64,000 nucleotides of DNA from Gordonia polyisoprenivorans NBRC 16320 = JCM 10675 (GCF_000241325.1 NZ_BAEI01000006.1:82777-146776); one strand, 5' to 3'. Positions 17,689-27,825 are shown, numbered from the stretch's first letter. A program made the numbers and translations. Notes: generated from the letters alone by a model not told the origin.

Positions 17689-19127
17689 CGACGACCGAAT
17701 GGGTCGCGCAGAAGATGCCTGCCCCGAGCGATTCCGGATTGCCGGACGGCTTCCAGATCCAGATCGATCTGCGGTGCGCGCGGCGCGGCGACCTGCGCTA
17801 CCTCGTCGGTGGGTCGCCGACGCGCATGCTCCGGCTCAGCGACACCGCGCTCGGTCTCACCTCCGCCGACGGACGCATCGAGGTGTGCAACACCGCGACG
17901 CGCACGCTCTCGCGGACGCTGCTCGAGACGGGCATTGCTCATCCGCGGCCCATGTCGGGGCCCAAGCCCGACGACGTCACCGTGGTGATCCCGGTGCGCG
18001 ACAACCAATCCGGTGTCGACCGCCTCCTCGACGCGGTGGCCGGTACCCGGGTCATCGTGGTCGACGACGGCTCGGCCGTGCCCCTCGTCGCGCAGGGGCC
18101 GCTGGTGCAGGTCATCCGATTCGAGTCCAACCGCGGCCCGGCCGCAGCCCGCAACGCCGGCGCCGCGGCTGCCACGACGGACTTCGTGGCCTTCCTCGAC
18201 TCCGACGTCGTTCCCGAGCCGGACTGGCTGGTGATGCTGCTGGCGCACTTTTCCGATCCGTTGGTGGCGCTGGCCGCTCCCCGGATCGTCGGCTTGTCGG
18301 CCCGACGCGGTGAACGCCAGTCGATGGCCGAACGCTACGAGAACGGTCACTCCTCACTCGACATGGGGCCCACCGAGGCCGCCGTTGTCCCCGGTACGCC
18401 CGTACCATATGTGCCCAGTGCGGCAATGATCGTGCGGCGCAGTGCTTTTTGCGGATTCGACGAGAATCTCCGGGTGGCCGAGGACGTCGACCTGTGCTGG
18501 CGACTGCACGAGGCGGGCTGGCGGATGCGCTACGACCCGGTGGCCCGGGTGGCCCACGACCACCGCACCAACCTGCGGCAGGTGTTGTCCCGTCGCCGCT
18601 ACTACGGCACCGGGGCGGCTTTCCTGGCTCAACGGCACGGCACGCTCGCTGCGCCGATGGTGATGACGGCGTCGATGGCGCTGGCGGTGGCGGCCTTGTT
18701 GTCACGAACCAAGTTCGGACTCGTTCTCGCTTTTCTCGTGCTGGCCCGCGTGGCCCATCGATTGCGGGCGCGACTCGGCGACCTGCCGGACGCGCCGGTG
18801 GCCGCCGCGCAGATGACCGGCCGCGCGGCCGGATACGGGCTATTGCAGGCGGCCGGTGCGATCTGTCGACATTATTGGCCGGTCGCAGTCCTGTTGGCGT
18901 TGATCTCCAAGCGATTTCGGATACTCGTCATCGAGGTGGCCATCGCCGAGGGCCTCATCGAATGGGTGCGCGCCGTCCTTGCCGACACCACGCGCGGGCC
19001 CGCGATCGGCCCCGTCGCCTATCTGATCTGCCGTCGTCTCGACGACCTCGCCTACGGCGCGGGACTGTGGGAAGGTGTTGTGCGTCAACGCGATCTCGGC
19101 GCGCTTCGGCCCGTCGTCACGCGCTGA
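17685..19127 (+). CDS. mftF: mycofactocin glycosyltransferase MftF
   Basis: Family 2 glycosyltransferase of 480 residues that adds the oligoglucose chain to pre-mycofactocin. An N-terminal MftB-like recognition segment (about residues 20-80) precedes the GT2 domain, with VVIPVRDN, VVDDGS and FLDSDV (nucleotide-sugar Asp residues). Hydrophobic segments near AAPMVMTASMALAVAALL suggest membrane association. It starts at GTG inside the mftE stop. Confidence 0.92.
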   Translation: MTTTEWVAQKMPAPSDSGLPDGFQIQIDLRCARRGDLRYLVGGSPTRMLRLSDTALGLTSADGRIEVCNTATRTLSRTLLETGIAHPRPMSGPKPDDVTVVIPVRDNQSGVDRLLDAVAGTRVIVVDDGSAVPLVAQGPLVQVIRFESNRGPAAARNAGAAAATTDFVAFLDSDVVPEPDWLVMLLAHFSDPLVALAAPRIVGLSARRGERQSMAERYENGHSSLDMGPTEAAVVPGTPVPYVPSAAMIVRRSAFCGFDENLRVAEDVDLCWRLHEAGWRMRYDPVARVAHDHRTNLRQVLSRRRYYGTGAAFLAQRHGTLAAPMVMTASMALAVAALLSRTKFGLVLAFLVLARVAHRLRARLGDLPDAPVAAAQMTGRAAGYGLLQAAGAICRHYWPVAVLLALISKRFRILVIEVAIAEGLIEWVRAVLADTTRGPAIGPVAYLICRRLDDLAYGAGLWEGVVRQRDLGALRPVVTR

Positions 19128-19143
19128 CCGCCGAACCAAGGTG

Positions 19144-20556
19144 ATGGGGACGCCGGTGGACGAGACGTCGGTGGCGGGTGAGCTTCCCCGACGCGCAGAC
19201 GTCGTCATCGTCGGCGCCGGCAGCGCCGGGTCGGTGCTGGCCGACACATTGAGCCGCGACGGCACCCGATCGGTACTCCTGCTCGAGCAGGGGAGCGGCT
19301 GGCCCGACGCCGCGGTTCGCGATCTCCGAACACTGCCGATCAGCGCGTCGTCGGGGTTCGTGACCGTCCACGACGCGCCGCCCGGCCAGACCGTGGTCCG
19401 CGGGCGCGGGCTCGGCGGGTCCTCGGCGATCAACGGTGGATACTTCTTGCGGTGGCATCGCGACGATTTCGCCGGGTGGCCCACCGGCTGGGGCGTCGAC
19501 GACGTCGAAAGGGCCTACCGCGAACTCGACGAGACCGACGGCCCGATGTCGGTGCACCCGTTCGGCGAGGACGATCTCGGGCCGGCCGCCCGCGCCTTCG
19601 AGCGATTCTGGTCGACGCGCGTACCGGTCCGCGACGTCACCGACCGGTGGCCCATCATCGGTCTCAACCGAGTGCTGGGCAACAACGAACTGCTGGACAA
19701 CAACGCAGTGCTGGGCAACAGCGCCCACCGACTGCGCACGACCTCCGCGGAGGCATTTCTCCGCCCGGCTCTCGCACGTCCGAATCTCTTTGTGAGAACC
19801 GGCATTCGGGTACATGAGATCCTGATGGCGGGACGCCGGGCAACAGGCCTGCGGGTCACGGGTTCGGGGGACACGGGGTCGGGGGGCACCGACATCGCCT
19901 GCGACGAGGTGATCCTGTGCGCCGGAACACTCGGTACCGCAGGAATCCTGCTGCGCTCGATCCCGGAGGTGATCGGGCCCTCCGGCGTACTCGTCGCCGG
20001 CGAACACCGTGAGGTGCTCGTCGGATACCGTAGGCGTTCGCCCGACGACCTGCGGCCGCTACTGCCGACCGTGGTGCACACCGACGATGGTATCGAGATC
20101 CGTTGCTACTCCGATGATTTCGAGCGGTATGTGACCGGGTCGGCCGGCGGCTCGCAGGCCGTGGGGGTCTGCGGGATGCTCCAGGCGGGCCCGGCGCGGC
20201 TCACGTCGGCGTCGGGAGGCTCGGTACGCGTACGGTTCGACGACCTCGACGAGTCGGTGGTGGCCCCGTTGTGGGCCACGGCGTCGGACGTGGTGGACAT
20301 GTTGGCGTCCGCCGAGTTCGACGACGTGGTGGTACCCGATTCGATCTCGGTCGATCCGGTGATCCGCAGTTCGCAGCACGCCTTCGGCAGCCTGCCGATG
20401 GGCGTCCGCACCGACTGGCTGGGTGGGGTGGTCGGCGTCCGGGGCCTACGGGTGGTGGACGGCTCGATCCTGCCGAGTCCGGGCCGCAGCGGACCGCACG
20501 CCACGATCATGATGACCGCGCGCCGGATCGGTGCGGCGCTCGCGGCGGGGTACTGA
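19144..20556 (+). CDS. mftG: mycofactocin system GMC oxidoreductase MftG
   Basis: FAD-dependent GMC-family enzyme of 470 residues proposed to re-oxidise mycofactocinol and pass electrons to respiration. The FAD site is VVIVGAGSAGSVLADTLS, GMC signature 1 is GRGLGGSSAINGGYF, and the C-terminal block contains HAFGSLPMG and VVDGSILPSPGRSGPHATI. It starts 16 bases after mftF at ATG 19144 (GTG 19141 is possible). Confidence 0.92.
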   Translation: MGTPVDETSVAGELPRRADVVIVGAGSAGSVLADTLSRDGTRSVLLLEQGSGWPDAAVRDLRTLPISASSGFVTVHDAPPGQTVVRGRGLGGSSAINGGYFLRWHRDDFAGWPTGWGVDDVERAYRELDETDGPMSVHPFGEDDLGPAARAFERFWSTRVPVRDVTDRWPIIGLNRVLGNNELLDNNAVLGNSAHRLRTTSAEAFLRPALARPNLFVRTGIRVHEILMAGRRATGLRVTGSGDTGSGGTDIACDEVILCAGTLGTAGILLRSIPEVIGPSGVLVAGEHREVLVGYRRRSPDDLRPLLPTVVHTDDGIEIRCYSDDFERYVTGSAGGSQAVGVCGMLQAGPARLTSASGGSVRVRFDDLDESVVAPLWATASDVVDMLASAEFDDVVVPDSISVDPVIRSSQHAFGSLPMGVRTDWLGGVVGVRGLRVVDGSILPSPGRSGPHATIMMTARRIGAALAAGY

Positions 20557-20720
20557 CCGCACCGACCACGCCCTGCGCCCCGAACACACTCTGCGCACCC
20601 GAACACATTCCGGGAAAGAACTTCGTCGATCCCGGGAACCTTTGTGCACCGGCATCCGACCACTCTTGCGGCTCGACTACATCTGACGGACGAGAGGCGG
20701 GTGGCGAACTGGCCGCTACC

Positions 20721-21299
20721 GTGGCGATCACCGGCGTGTTCACGCTGTGCGCGGTGATCTACCTCATGCGTGCGTGGCACTCGCCGACCCCACTGACCCG
20801 ATTTGCCGGAATTCTGCACGTCCTGATGGCCGTCGCGATGATCGCCATGGTCTGGCCGTGGAGCGCGCAGGCGGCACCGATCGTGTCGGTACTCGTGTTC
20901 AGCGGTGGCGCCCTGTTCTTTGCCAATCGCGTGGTCGTCGACGCCGATGCGACGCGACGTCACCTGCTGGTGGGGTCCTATGACGCGGCCATGATGGCGT
21001 CGATGGTGGTGATGTCGGTGCTGATGTCGGTGCCGGCGACGGTGAGTTCCGGCTCGGCGGAGGCGAACTCGGCCCAGGGTTCGATGCCCGGTATGGGCTC
21101 GATGAGCGGTATGGGCGTGCCGGGTACCGCGGGCTGGGCGCAGCCGACCGGCGTCGCGGTGCTCGCCGCGCTTTGTGCGGCAGCCTATTTCGCCGCCGCA
21201 CTGTGGTGGTTTTACGCGTTGATCCGTGGACCCGCGCGCCCGTGGGGTGAGGTGCTGATGGCAACCGGGATGGGCGTGGCATTCGCCGTCCTGATGTGA
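20721..21299 (+). CDS. DUF5134 membrane protein
   Basis: Polytopic protein of about 190 residues with five or so hydrophobic segments. A Met/Gly-rich stretch (SMPGMGSMSGMGVPG) resembles methionine-rich copper-binding loops. The start is uncertain: GTG 20721 precedes the first membrane helix but lacks a clear ribosome site, and a start further upstream is possible. It precedes YcnI and CopC-CopD genes, which supports a copper role. DUF5134 has no established function. Confidence 0.65.
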   Translation: MAITGVFTLCAVIYLMRAWHSPTPLTRFAGILHVLMAVAMIAMVWPWSAQAAPIVSVLVFSGGALFFANRVVVDADATRRHLLVGSYDAAMMASMVVMSVLMSVPATVSSGSAEANSAQGSMPGMGSMSGMGVPGTAGWAQPTGVAVLAALCAAAYFAAALWWFYALIRGPARPWGEVLMATGMGVAFAVLM

Positions 21300-21354
21300 G
21301 ACCCCGGTGCATTCGCCACCGGAATAGTGAAACTACGAGAGAACGAGGATATCG

Positions 21355-22053
21355 ATGGTGAGAAGACGAGCGGCGTTGGTGCTCGCCGTGGCGGGAACTG
21401 CGGTGGCGCTGATGATCGGACTCTCCGGGACTGCGTCGGCGCACGTGAAGGTGTCGGGAATCGACGCCACCGAGGGCGGATACGGCGTCTTGACCTTCCG
21501 GGTGCCCACCGAATCCGACACCGCGTCGACCACCGAACTGGCGGTGACCTTCCCGGACGACACCCCGATCATCTCGGTGTCGACGCAACCCAAGCCGGGA
21601 TGGACGGTGCAGGTGGTCAAGAAGAGCCTGCCCACGCCGCAGAAGGACGACGACGGCAACGAGATCACCCAGTATGTCTCCCAGGTGATCTGGAAGGCGC
21701 AGACCCCGCAGGCCGCCATCGCGCCGGGGAGCTTCGACACGTTCAGCGTGTCGGCGGGACCGCTACCCGACAAGGCGACGCTCTCGTTGCCCGCCCAGCA
21801 GACCTACAGTGACGGCACCGTCGTGAACTGGAACGAGAAAACGGTCTCCGGTCAGGCCGAGCCCGAGCATCCGGCGCCCGTGCTCTCCCTCGCCGCCGCA
21901 TCCGGTGGACACACGAGCGATCAGTCGATGTCGAATGACTCGACTTCGTCACCGTCATGGCCGGGCATAGCCGGATTGGTCATCGCGATCATCGCCCTGC
22001 TGGTCGGGGTGGCCAACCTCGCGCTGATTCGCAAGGGGCGTTCATCGAATTGA
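21355..22053 (+). CDS. YcnI-like copper-binding protein (DUF1775)
   Basis: Protein of 232 residues with a signal peptide ending GTASA, so the mature chain begins HVKVSG with the N-terminal His that binds Cu(II) in YcnI. The DUF1775 domain covers about residues 30-175. A Ser/Thr-rich linker and a C-terminal transmembrane helix (IAGLVIAIIALLVGVANLAL) anchor it outside the membrane. Its stop overlaps the TTG start of the CopC-CopD gene. Confidence 0.88.
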   Translation: MVRRRAALVLAVAGTAVALMIGLSGTASAHVKVSGIDATEGGYGVLTFRVPTESDTASTTELAVTFPDDTPIISVSTQPKPGWTVQVVKKSLPTPQKDDDGNEITQYVSQVIWKAQTPQAAIAPGSFDTFSVSAGPLPDKATLSLPAQQTYSDGTVVNWNEKTVSGQAEPEHPAPVLSLAAASGGHTSDQSMSNDSTSSPSWPGIAGLVIAIIALLVGVANLALIRKGRSSN

Positions 22054-23750
22054 GGTGGCGCAGAGCGCTCCTGGTGTTCACCGGGGTGGTGTGTGCGTTG
22101 GTGATGGCCACTCCCGGCCTGGCCGGCGCACATGCCACCCTGGTCTCCAGCGTGCCCGCCGACGACTCGCGAGTCGCCATCTCGCCGTCACAGGTGGTGT
22201 TGACCTTCGACGAGAACATCAGTGTGGGAGCCGATCCCGCGCGTGTCATCTCGGCACAGGGCGATCGCGTCGACACCGGCTCACCACATCTGATCTCGGC
22301 CGGCAACGCCCTGGTCATCCCGGTGCGCCCCGATCTGCCTGCCGGAAGTTATTCGGCCACCTGGCGAGTCATCTCCGCCGACACCCATGTGGTCACCGGG
22401 TCCATCGTGTTCGGCGTGCGGGCCGACCCCGGGGCGCCCGCCCCGGCGGCACCGCCGGTCGCCGCCTCGGTCACGGCACTCGATCGCGCATCGCAGGCGC
22501 TGCTCTACGCGGGCCTGGTGGGCAGCGTGGGTCTCGCGGTGGTGTCGCTGATGCTGTATCCGAGAACGTTGGCGCTCAAACGATTCCGATGGACGGTGGC
22601 GCCGAGTTGGGTTCTGGCGGTGCTGGCCTGTGCGGGCACGGTTCTCGTCCGGGCCGCCGAAAAGGCAGATGTCGGTGTGAGCCGGGCATTCTCGGGCTCG
22701 GCGCTCTCCTCCGGTCTCGACGGTGGCGATACGAGGGTGGTGCTCATCAGAGCGGCCCTGGTCGTGGTGCTCGGACCGGTGCTGTTCGCGGCCGCGCGCC
22801 GGCGAGTCTCACATGCGTGGGGCGCAGCGCTGATCGGGGCCTGCGGGCTGGGTATCGCCGTCACCATCGCCGCCGACGGCCATGCGTCGGTGGGGGATCT
22901 GGCATGGCTGGCCGTGCCGGTCACCATCCTGCACGTGGTGGCGATGACGCTCTGGCTCGGCGGACTGCTCTCGATGGTGCTGATCCTGTTGTCCGGCAAC
23001 CGCTCCCGCTTTCCGGCCACAGTGAAATCCAAATCAGTGGCATCCGAACCGCCGGCACCTGAACCGTCGGCACCTGAGCTGCTGACACCTGCCGTGTTGC
23101 ACCGCTGGTCGAGGTGGGCGTTCACCATGGTGGTCGTCCTGGTGCTCTCCGGGGAATTCCAGGCGTGGCGGCAGATCTGGCCGGTGCAAGCGCTGTGGGA
23201 CACCACCTACGGTGTCGTGCTGCTCGTCAAGTCGGCTCTCGTACTGGCGATGCTCGGCCTGGCGGCATATGCGCGTCGTCGTCTCGGCCTCAGCCGTCTT
23301 CGACGTTCGGTGCCGATCGAGATGGCATGCGGCATAGCCGTCCTCGTCGTCACCTCCGTCTTGGTCACCGAACCGCCCGCGCGCACGACCTACGGTCCGC
23401 CGATGCAGGTGGCGGCCCCTCTCGACGACGGCGCGGCGCAGGTGTCGGTGTCGACCACGCGCCGCGGCCCCACCGTGGTGGACGTGGCCCTCGACGACGG
23501 TCACGGGACGCCGATCCCGGCCCGGTCGCTGCGCGCCACGTTGTCCTCGGAGTCGGCGGGGATTCCGTCGTTGGCGCTGAGATTCGTTCCGGCCCAATCG
23601 GACACAACGGACACCGGCTCGCCCGGGGCGGCTCGCTGGCGCAGCGTTGCGGCGTCGGTTCCCGTCGCCGGTGCGTGGACGTTGACGCTGACCGTGCAGT
23701 TCAGCGATTCCGACGCGCAGGTCACCACCGTCGGGTTTGCGGTCTGGTGA
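22050..23750 (+). CDS. CopC-CopD fusion copper protein (YcnJ-like)
   Basis: Fusion protein of 566 residues. The signal peptide ends GLAGA, leaving HATLVSS with the conserved N-terminal copper-ligand His of CopC. The CopC beta-domain is followed by a polytopic CopD domain with about eight helices. A C-terminal extracytoplasmic domain (about 110 residues) with a PPARTTYGPP start follows. The start is TTG 22050, overlapping the YcnI stop. It is likely to take up copper delivered by YcnI. Confidence 0.88.
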   Translation: MRWRRALLVFTGVVCALVMATPGLAGAHATLVSSVPADDSRVAISPSQVVLTFDENISVGADPARVISAQGDRVDTGSPHLISAGNALVIPVRPDLPAGSYSATWRVISADTHVVTGSIVFGVRADPGAPAPAAPPVAASVTALDRASQALLYAGLVGSVGLAVVSLMLYPRTLALKRFRWTVAPSWVLAVLACAGTVLVRAAEKADVGVSRAFSGSALSSGLDGGDTRVVLIRAALVVVLGPVLFAAARRRVSHAWGAALIGACGLGIAVTIAADGHASVGDLAWLAVPVTILHVVAMTLWLGGLLSMVLILLSGNRSRFPATVKSKSVASEPPAPEPSAPELLTPAVLHRWSRWAFTMVVVLVLSGEFQAWRQIWPVQALWDTTYGVVLLVKSALVLAMLGLAAYARRRLGLSRLRRSVPIEMACGIAVLVVTSVLVTEPPARTTYGPPMQVAAPLDDGAAQVSVSTTRRGPTVVDVALDDGHGTPIPARSLRATLSSESAGIPSLALRFVPAQSDTTDTGSPGAARWRSVAASVPVAGAWTLTLTVQFSDSDAQVTTVGFAVW

Positions 23751-23863
23751 TCGCCCGGTCTGTTGGTGCCCTTGCGATGGGCCCCGCATGGTGAGGTCAC
23801 CGCGCGGGGGTGCGCGTTCCGGCAGTGGAACCCGACCTCGCCGAGCACGGGGGAAGTGGGAAG

Positions 23864-24565
23864 TCAGATCAGCGTCGACCAGTAATCCCAGAAGTGCACA
23901 CCGATCGCGACGATGATGATCGCGTACCACAGCGGCAACAGGACCCACAGCCAGCCGCGAAGGTCGCGGGCGCGTGGTGAGTCACCGAAAAGTCTTCCGG
24001 CGCTGAGGATCAGCAGGATCGGCGTCAGCGTCCACACCACCATGCAGTAAGGGCACAACGCGTTGATCCGGTAGATGCTCTGGAAGGCGAGCCAGTTGAC
24101 GAAGACGAAACCCAGGGCGAGCCCGAGTGTTTGACCCGCCCAATACCACCGCGGCAGCCAGACGCGGGCGATGGTGAGCACGCCGGTCACGATGATCACC
24201 GAGAAGGCGGCGATACCGATCAGCGGATTGGGAAACCCGAAGACACGAGCCTGCTCGGTCACCATCACCGAGCCACAGGACAGCACCGGATTGATGCTGC
24301 AACTCGGCACGTACTCCGGGTTGATGAGCAGTTCGATGCGCTCGATCGTCAGCGTCGCCGCCGAGATGAATCCGAGGACACCGAGAATCAGGATCACGAT
24401 GCCGGTCGCGGTGGACACGTCGGGGCGCTGAAGCCACCACGGCCGGTCATCGGTGATCACGTCGTCGGTGATCACGTCGGCGGCGATCAGCTCGTCGTCG
24501 GGCGGTTCGACCGCCGGTGCCTCAGGGTCCGGGGTGGTGCCGGAAGGAGAGGTGGTGCTGCTCAT
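23864..24565 (-). CDS. vitamin K epoxide reductase family protein (VKOR)
   Basis: Integral membrane quinone reductase homologue of 233 residues that re-oxidises DsbA-type proteins. It has an acidic N-terminal tail, about five helices, loop cysteines in CSINPVLSCGSVM and the active-site pair CPYC. It lies just downstream of a DsbA-like gene on the same strand, an expected functional pair for disulfide formation in the envelope. Confidence 0.9.
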   Translation of the reverse strand: MSSTTSPSGTTPDPEAPAVEPPDDELIAADVITDDVITDDRPWWLQRPDVSTATGIVILILGVLGFISAATLTIERIELLINPEYVPSCSINPVLSCGSVMVTEQARVFGFPNPLIGIAAFSVIIVTGVLTIARVWLPRWYWAGQTLGLALGFVFVNWLAFQSIYRINALCPYCMVVWTLTPILLILSAGRLFGDSPRARDLRGWLWVLLPLWYAIIIVAIGVHFWDYWSTLI

Positions 24566-24592
24566 TGCTGGTCGCTTCGTCTCGGGGTGGAT

Positions 24593-25327
24593 TTACTGTG
24601 CGGTGCCGGCGGCCTGATTGATCTGGGCGAGGAAGGCATCGGGCCCCAGCTGGATGTTGAAATCCTGACCGTTGATCTTCACCGTCGGTGTTCCTTGGAC
24701 CTGGGAGGCCGTGGTCTCCTGACCGACCCAGTTCTTGAACTGGCCGTCGGAGATGCACTCCTTGACGTTGGGTGCGCCCGCCTGGTTGGCGAAATCAGCG
24801 AGCTGATCGTCGGTCAGACCGGACCCGTTCTCCTCGGGCTGATTCGCGTACAGGATGTTGTGGAACTTGAGCCAGATGGCGAAGTTGTCGGCGCCCTTGG
24901 TCGCCTCGGCCACACACGCCGACGCATTGGCCGCGCGGGTGGAGTAATTGGTACTCGACATACGGTCCAGGATGGCCACCGGCTGATAATCGATGGCGAC
25001 CTTGGGATTGCTGCGCACCTGCGTCAGCGCGTCGCTGTAGACCTGCTCGAACTGCTTGCAGACCGGGCACTGGAAGTCCTCGTAGATCTGCACGGTCACC
25101 GGCGGGGTGGTGCCCTTGGGTGCGGCGGTGACGCGGAACGAGCTGTTGGTCGCGACCGACGGCGCGGTCGCGTCACCCGTGGAGGACTTGTTGGTGAGGA
25201 TCACCGCGACGGCGACGATGACGGCGATGACGACGATCGCAACACCCGCCCCGATCTTCATGAAGAGCGAACGGCGCCGTTCGGCGGCTCGCGGATCGAC
25301 GATCGGCTTCCGGCGTTTGTCTGCCAC
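24593..25327 (-). CDS. DsbA-like thioredoxin domain protein
   Basis: Membrane-anchored oxidoreductase of 244 residues. A Lys/Arg-rich N-terminus precedes one transmembrane helix (IGAGVAIVVIAVIVAVAVIL) and a DsbA-fold domain with active site CPVC (IYEDFQCPVCKQFEQ) and cis-Pro region QGTPTVKING. I chose GTG 25327, preceded by aggagg-like agggag; the much longer open frame upstream is a high-GC artefact. Partner: the VKOR protein next door. Confidence 0.9.
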   Translation of the reverse strand: MADKRRKPIVDPRAAERRRSLFMKIGAGVAIVVIAVIVAVAVILTNKSSTGDATAPSVATNSSFRVTAAPKGTTPPVTVQIYEDFQCPVCKQFEQVYSDALTQVRSNPKVAIDYQPVAILDRMSSTNYSTRAANASACVAEATKGADNFAIWLKFHNILYANQPEENGSGLTDDQLADFANQAGAPNVKECISDGQFKNWVGQETTASQVQGTPTVKINGQDFNIQLGPDAFLAQINQAAGTAQ

Positions 25328-25596
25328 TTTTTGTCTCCCTGGTCCACGGGTTCTCCGGCGTCGGTGTCGGGCTCCGGTCGGTCTGCGCAGGACCGGAGGA
25401 CCGCCATGCCGGTGTTCAGGGTACTGGCAGGAATCTGAGGAGCATCTGAGCGGTAGGGGCCGGTGGGACGTTGGTCCCGGGTGGTTCTCGTCACGTGACG
25501 CCGATGCGGGCCTCGGCGGCGTGGTCGGTTCGCCTACGCCGCGTCGTAGACTGACGACGATGCCGTCTCGCAGCGGCGTTGCTAGGAGACCTTGTT

Positions 25597-27714
25597 GTGA
25601 CCGCCCCTGACGATGCCCACGCCGATCCCGGCGTGCCGCCGACCTCGACCGACGCTGCCGCGACCGTCGACACGGCGCCTGTCGGAACCCCGCCCGGCGG
25701 GACCGCTGTTCCCACCGACAATCCGGCGGCCGCCGGTGCTGTGTCTGTGGGGACGGCACGACGATCGAACGTCGCCGCGGTGCGCTGGGTGGGCGCGGTA
25801 CTCGCCGCCGGATTGCTGGTCGTGGTCCTCTACGCGCTGGTGTCGGGTCCGACCCGCCACATCGAGCGCGGCGACCCGTACCCGGGTCTGACCACCGCGG
25901 TACTCGATGTGGCCGGATACTTCGTCGGCGCCACCCTTGCCGCGCTGTGTTTGGGAGCATTGGCGTTCGTGGTCGCCGGGTCGCGACCGGATTCCGACGG
26001 CATCATCGACGCCACCGTCTATCGCGCGCACCTTTTCGTCTCGCGCGCAACGCCGGTGTGGGCGGTGGTGGCCTGGCTGATGGTCGGCGTCGCCGCATCC
26101 GACGGGTACGGTCTCCCGCTCGGCAAGCTCGTGTCGTCGGGAACCCTGTTCGAGGCGATCGGCATCAGCGAGGAGGCGGTGGCCTGGCTGGTGGTCGCGA
26201 TCTTCGCCACCGTCGTTGCGATCGCCGTCCGATTCTTCCTGTCCTGGATTGCGCACGCGGTTCTGCTGATCCCCACCGGAATCGCCGTCGCCGCGTTGCC
26301 GATGGCCGGCAACGGTGCGCAGGGACCCAACCACGATTACGGCACCAGCCTGGTGATCGTCCTGGTGCTGGCCATGGCCGTCTCCATCGGATACCGCGTC
26401 GCGTACGTGGCCGCCCCGACCGTGACGCCCGAGGCCGACCGCGTGATCCTCGAACGCCGGCACACCTGGATCGTCGGCGTCGCCGATGTGCTGGCGCTGA
26501 TCTCCGGGGTGATCCTGATCGCGTTCCTGGTGCCGGTGCGCTACCTGTTCACCACGACCTTCGGGGTGACCTCGGTGGTGATGGTGGTGGGGTTGATCGC
26601 GGCCACCGCGTCGAGCGTCGTCGCGCTGCGGTCGGCGCCGGGCGCGACACGGCTGTGGCGGATCGAGATGGCGGCCGTCGCGGTGATGGCGGCGGTGTAC
26701 GTGTGCTGGGCGATCATGGACACCCGGGTGGCGCCCGGACTGCTCGCGCACCCGTTCACCGCGTGGGATGTGTTCCTCGGCTACGAGTTGCCGGGACCGC
26801 CGACCGCGTGGCGGCTGGCCACCTTCTGGCGATTCGACTTCCTCGTCGGCACCGCGGCCATTGCCGCGGCCGTGCTGTACGGGATCGGGGTGTTGCGGCT
26901 GCGTCGCCGGGGTGACGAGTGGCCGTGGGGTCGCACCCTCTCGTGGATGCTGGGCTGTCTGGTCCTCGTCGTCGTGACCGGGTCGGGGGTGCGTGCCTAC
27001 GGTTCGGCGATGTTCAGCGTGCACATGGCAGAACACATGGCGCTCAACATGTTCGCGCCGGTGCTGCTGGTGCTCGGTGCGCCGGCGACCCTGGCCCTGC
27101 GCGCTCTGCCGACGGCCGGTTCGCGCCCACCCGGGCCGCGCGAATGGCTGCTCTGGGTGCTGCACTCCAAGGTGACCAGGGTGCTGTCGAATCCGGCGGT
27201 CGCGTTGCTGTTGTTCGTGTTGTCGCTGTACGTGGTGTACTTCACCGCCATCTTCGGCACGTTTGTCCGCTACCACTGGGGTCACGTGCTGCTGACGATC
27301 CACTTCATCATCGTCGGCTACCTCTTCTACTGGGTGATCATCGGTATCGACCCCGGACCCCGGCGCATCCCGTACCTGGCGCGCATCGGATTGCTGTTCG
27401 CGGTCATGCCTTTTCACGCGTTCTTCGGTATCGCGCTGATGACGATGTCGTCGGTGACCGGTGGCGAGTTCTACAGTCAGCTCGGTCTGCCCTGGGTCAC
27501 CGATCTGCTGCACGACCAGTGGCTCGGCGGGGCGATCGCGTGGGGCGCCAGCGAGGTCCCGGTGGTGCTCGTCGTCATCGCGATCGTGACGCAGTGGGCC
27601 AAGTCGGATCGACGGGAGGCACGCCGGGCCGATCGGCATGCCGAAACCTACGAGGACTCCGAGCTCGACGATTACAACAAGATGCTCGAGGAGCTGGCCC
27701 GGACACGTCGCTGA
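25597..27714 (+). CDS. ctaG: CopD-CtaG fusion: copper transport and cytochrome oxidase assembly
   Basis: Polytopic protein of 705 residues. The N-terminal half is CopD-like; the C-terminal half is a caa3-type CtaG domain (from about MAEHMALNMFAPVLLVLGAP to LGGAIAWGASEVPVVLV) with conserved His and Met residues. Such proteins deliver copper to cytochrome oxidase. A Pro/Thr-rich tail of about 60 residues precedes the first helix. GTG 25597 has an aggag site 8 bases upstream. Its stop lies in the first of five 23-bp repeats. Confidence 0.87.
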   Translation: MTAPDDAHADPGVPPTSTDAAATVDTAPVGTPPGGTAVPTDNPAAAGAVSVGTARRSNVAAVRWVGAVLAAGLLVVVLYALVSGPTRHIERGDPYPGLTTAVLDVAGYFVGATLAALCLGALAFVVAGSRPDSDGIIDATVYRAHLFVSRATPVWAVVAWLMVGVAASDGYGLPLGKLVSSGTLFEAIGISEEAVAWLVVAIFATVVAIAVRFFLSWIAHAVLLIPTGIAVAALPMAGNGAQGPNHDYGTSLVIVLVLAMAVSIGYRVAYVAAPTVTPEADRVILERRHTWIVGVADVLALISGVILIAFLVPVRYLFTTTFGVTSVVMVVGLIAATASSVVALRSAPGATRLWRIEMAAVAVMAAVYVCWAIMDTRVAPGLLAHPFTAWDVFLGYELPGPPTAWRLATFWRFDFLVGTAAIAAAVLYGIGVLRLRRRGDEWPWGRTLSWMLGCLVLVVVTGSGVRAYGSAMFSVHMAEHMALNMFAPVLLVLGAPATLALRALPTAGSRPPGPREWLLWVLHSKVTRVLSNPAVALLLFVLSLYVVYFTAIFGTFVRYHWGHVLLTIHFIIVGYLFYWVIIGIDPGPRRIPYLARIGLLFAVMPFHAFFGIALMTMSSVTGGEFYSQLGLPWVTDLLHDQWLGGAIAWGASEVPVVLVVIAIVTQWAKSDRREARRADRHAETYEDSELDDYNKMLEELARTRR

Positions 27715-27825
27715 GGCGGAGCCGGTGATGTCGCTGAGGCGGAGCCGGTGATGTGGCTGAGGCGGAGCCGGTGACGTCGCTGAGGCGGAGCCGGTGATGT
27801 GGCTGAGGCGGAGCCGGTGAGTGTG
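27711..27825. repeat. five tandem 23-bp repeats after ctaG
   Basis: The unit ctgaggcggagccggtgatg plus three bases (tcg or tgg) occurs at 27711, 27734, 27757, 27780 and 27803; the fourth base from the end varies. The ctaG stop codon is part of unit one. No spacers separate the units, so it is not a CRISPR array. Role unknown; it may be a variable-number tandem repeat. Confidence 0.9.

Noticed and set aside
24131..25438. 435-codon plus-strand frame opposite VKOR and DsbA
   Set aside because: Antisense to two proteins with clear active-site motifs; Asp/Gly/Arg-rich composition.
27711..27825. Possible CRISPR array
   Set aside because: The 23-bp units abut each other without spacers and no cas gene is present.
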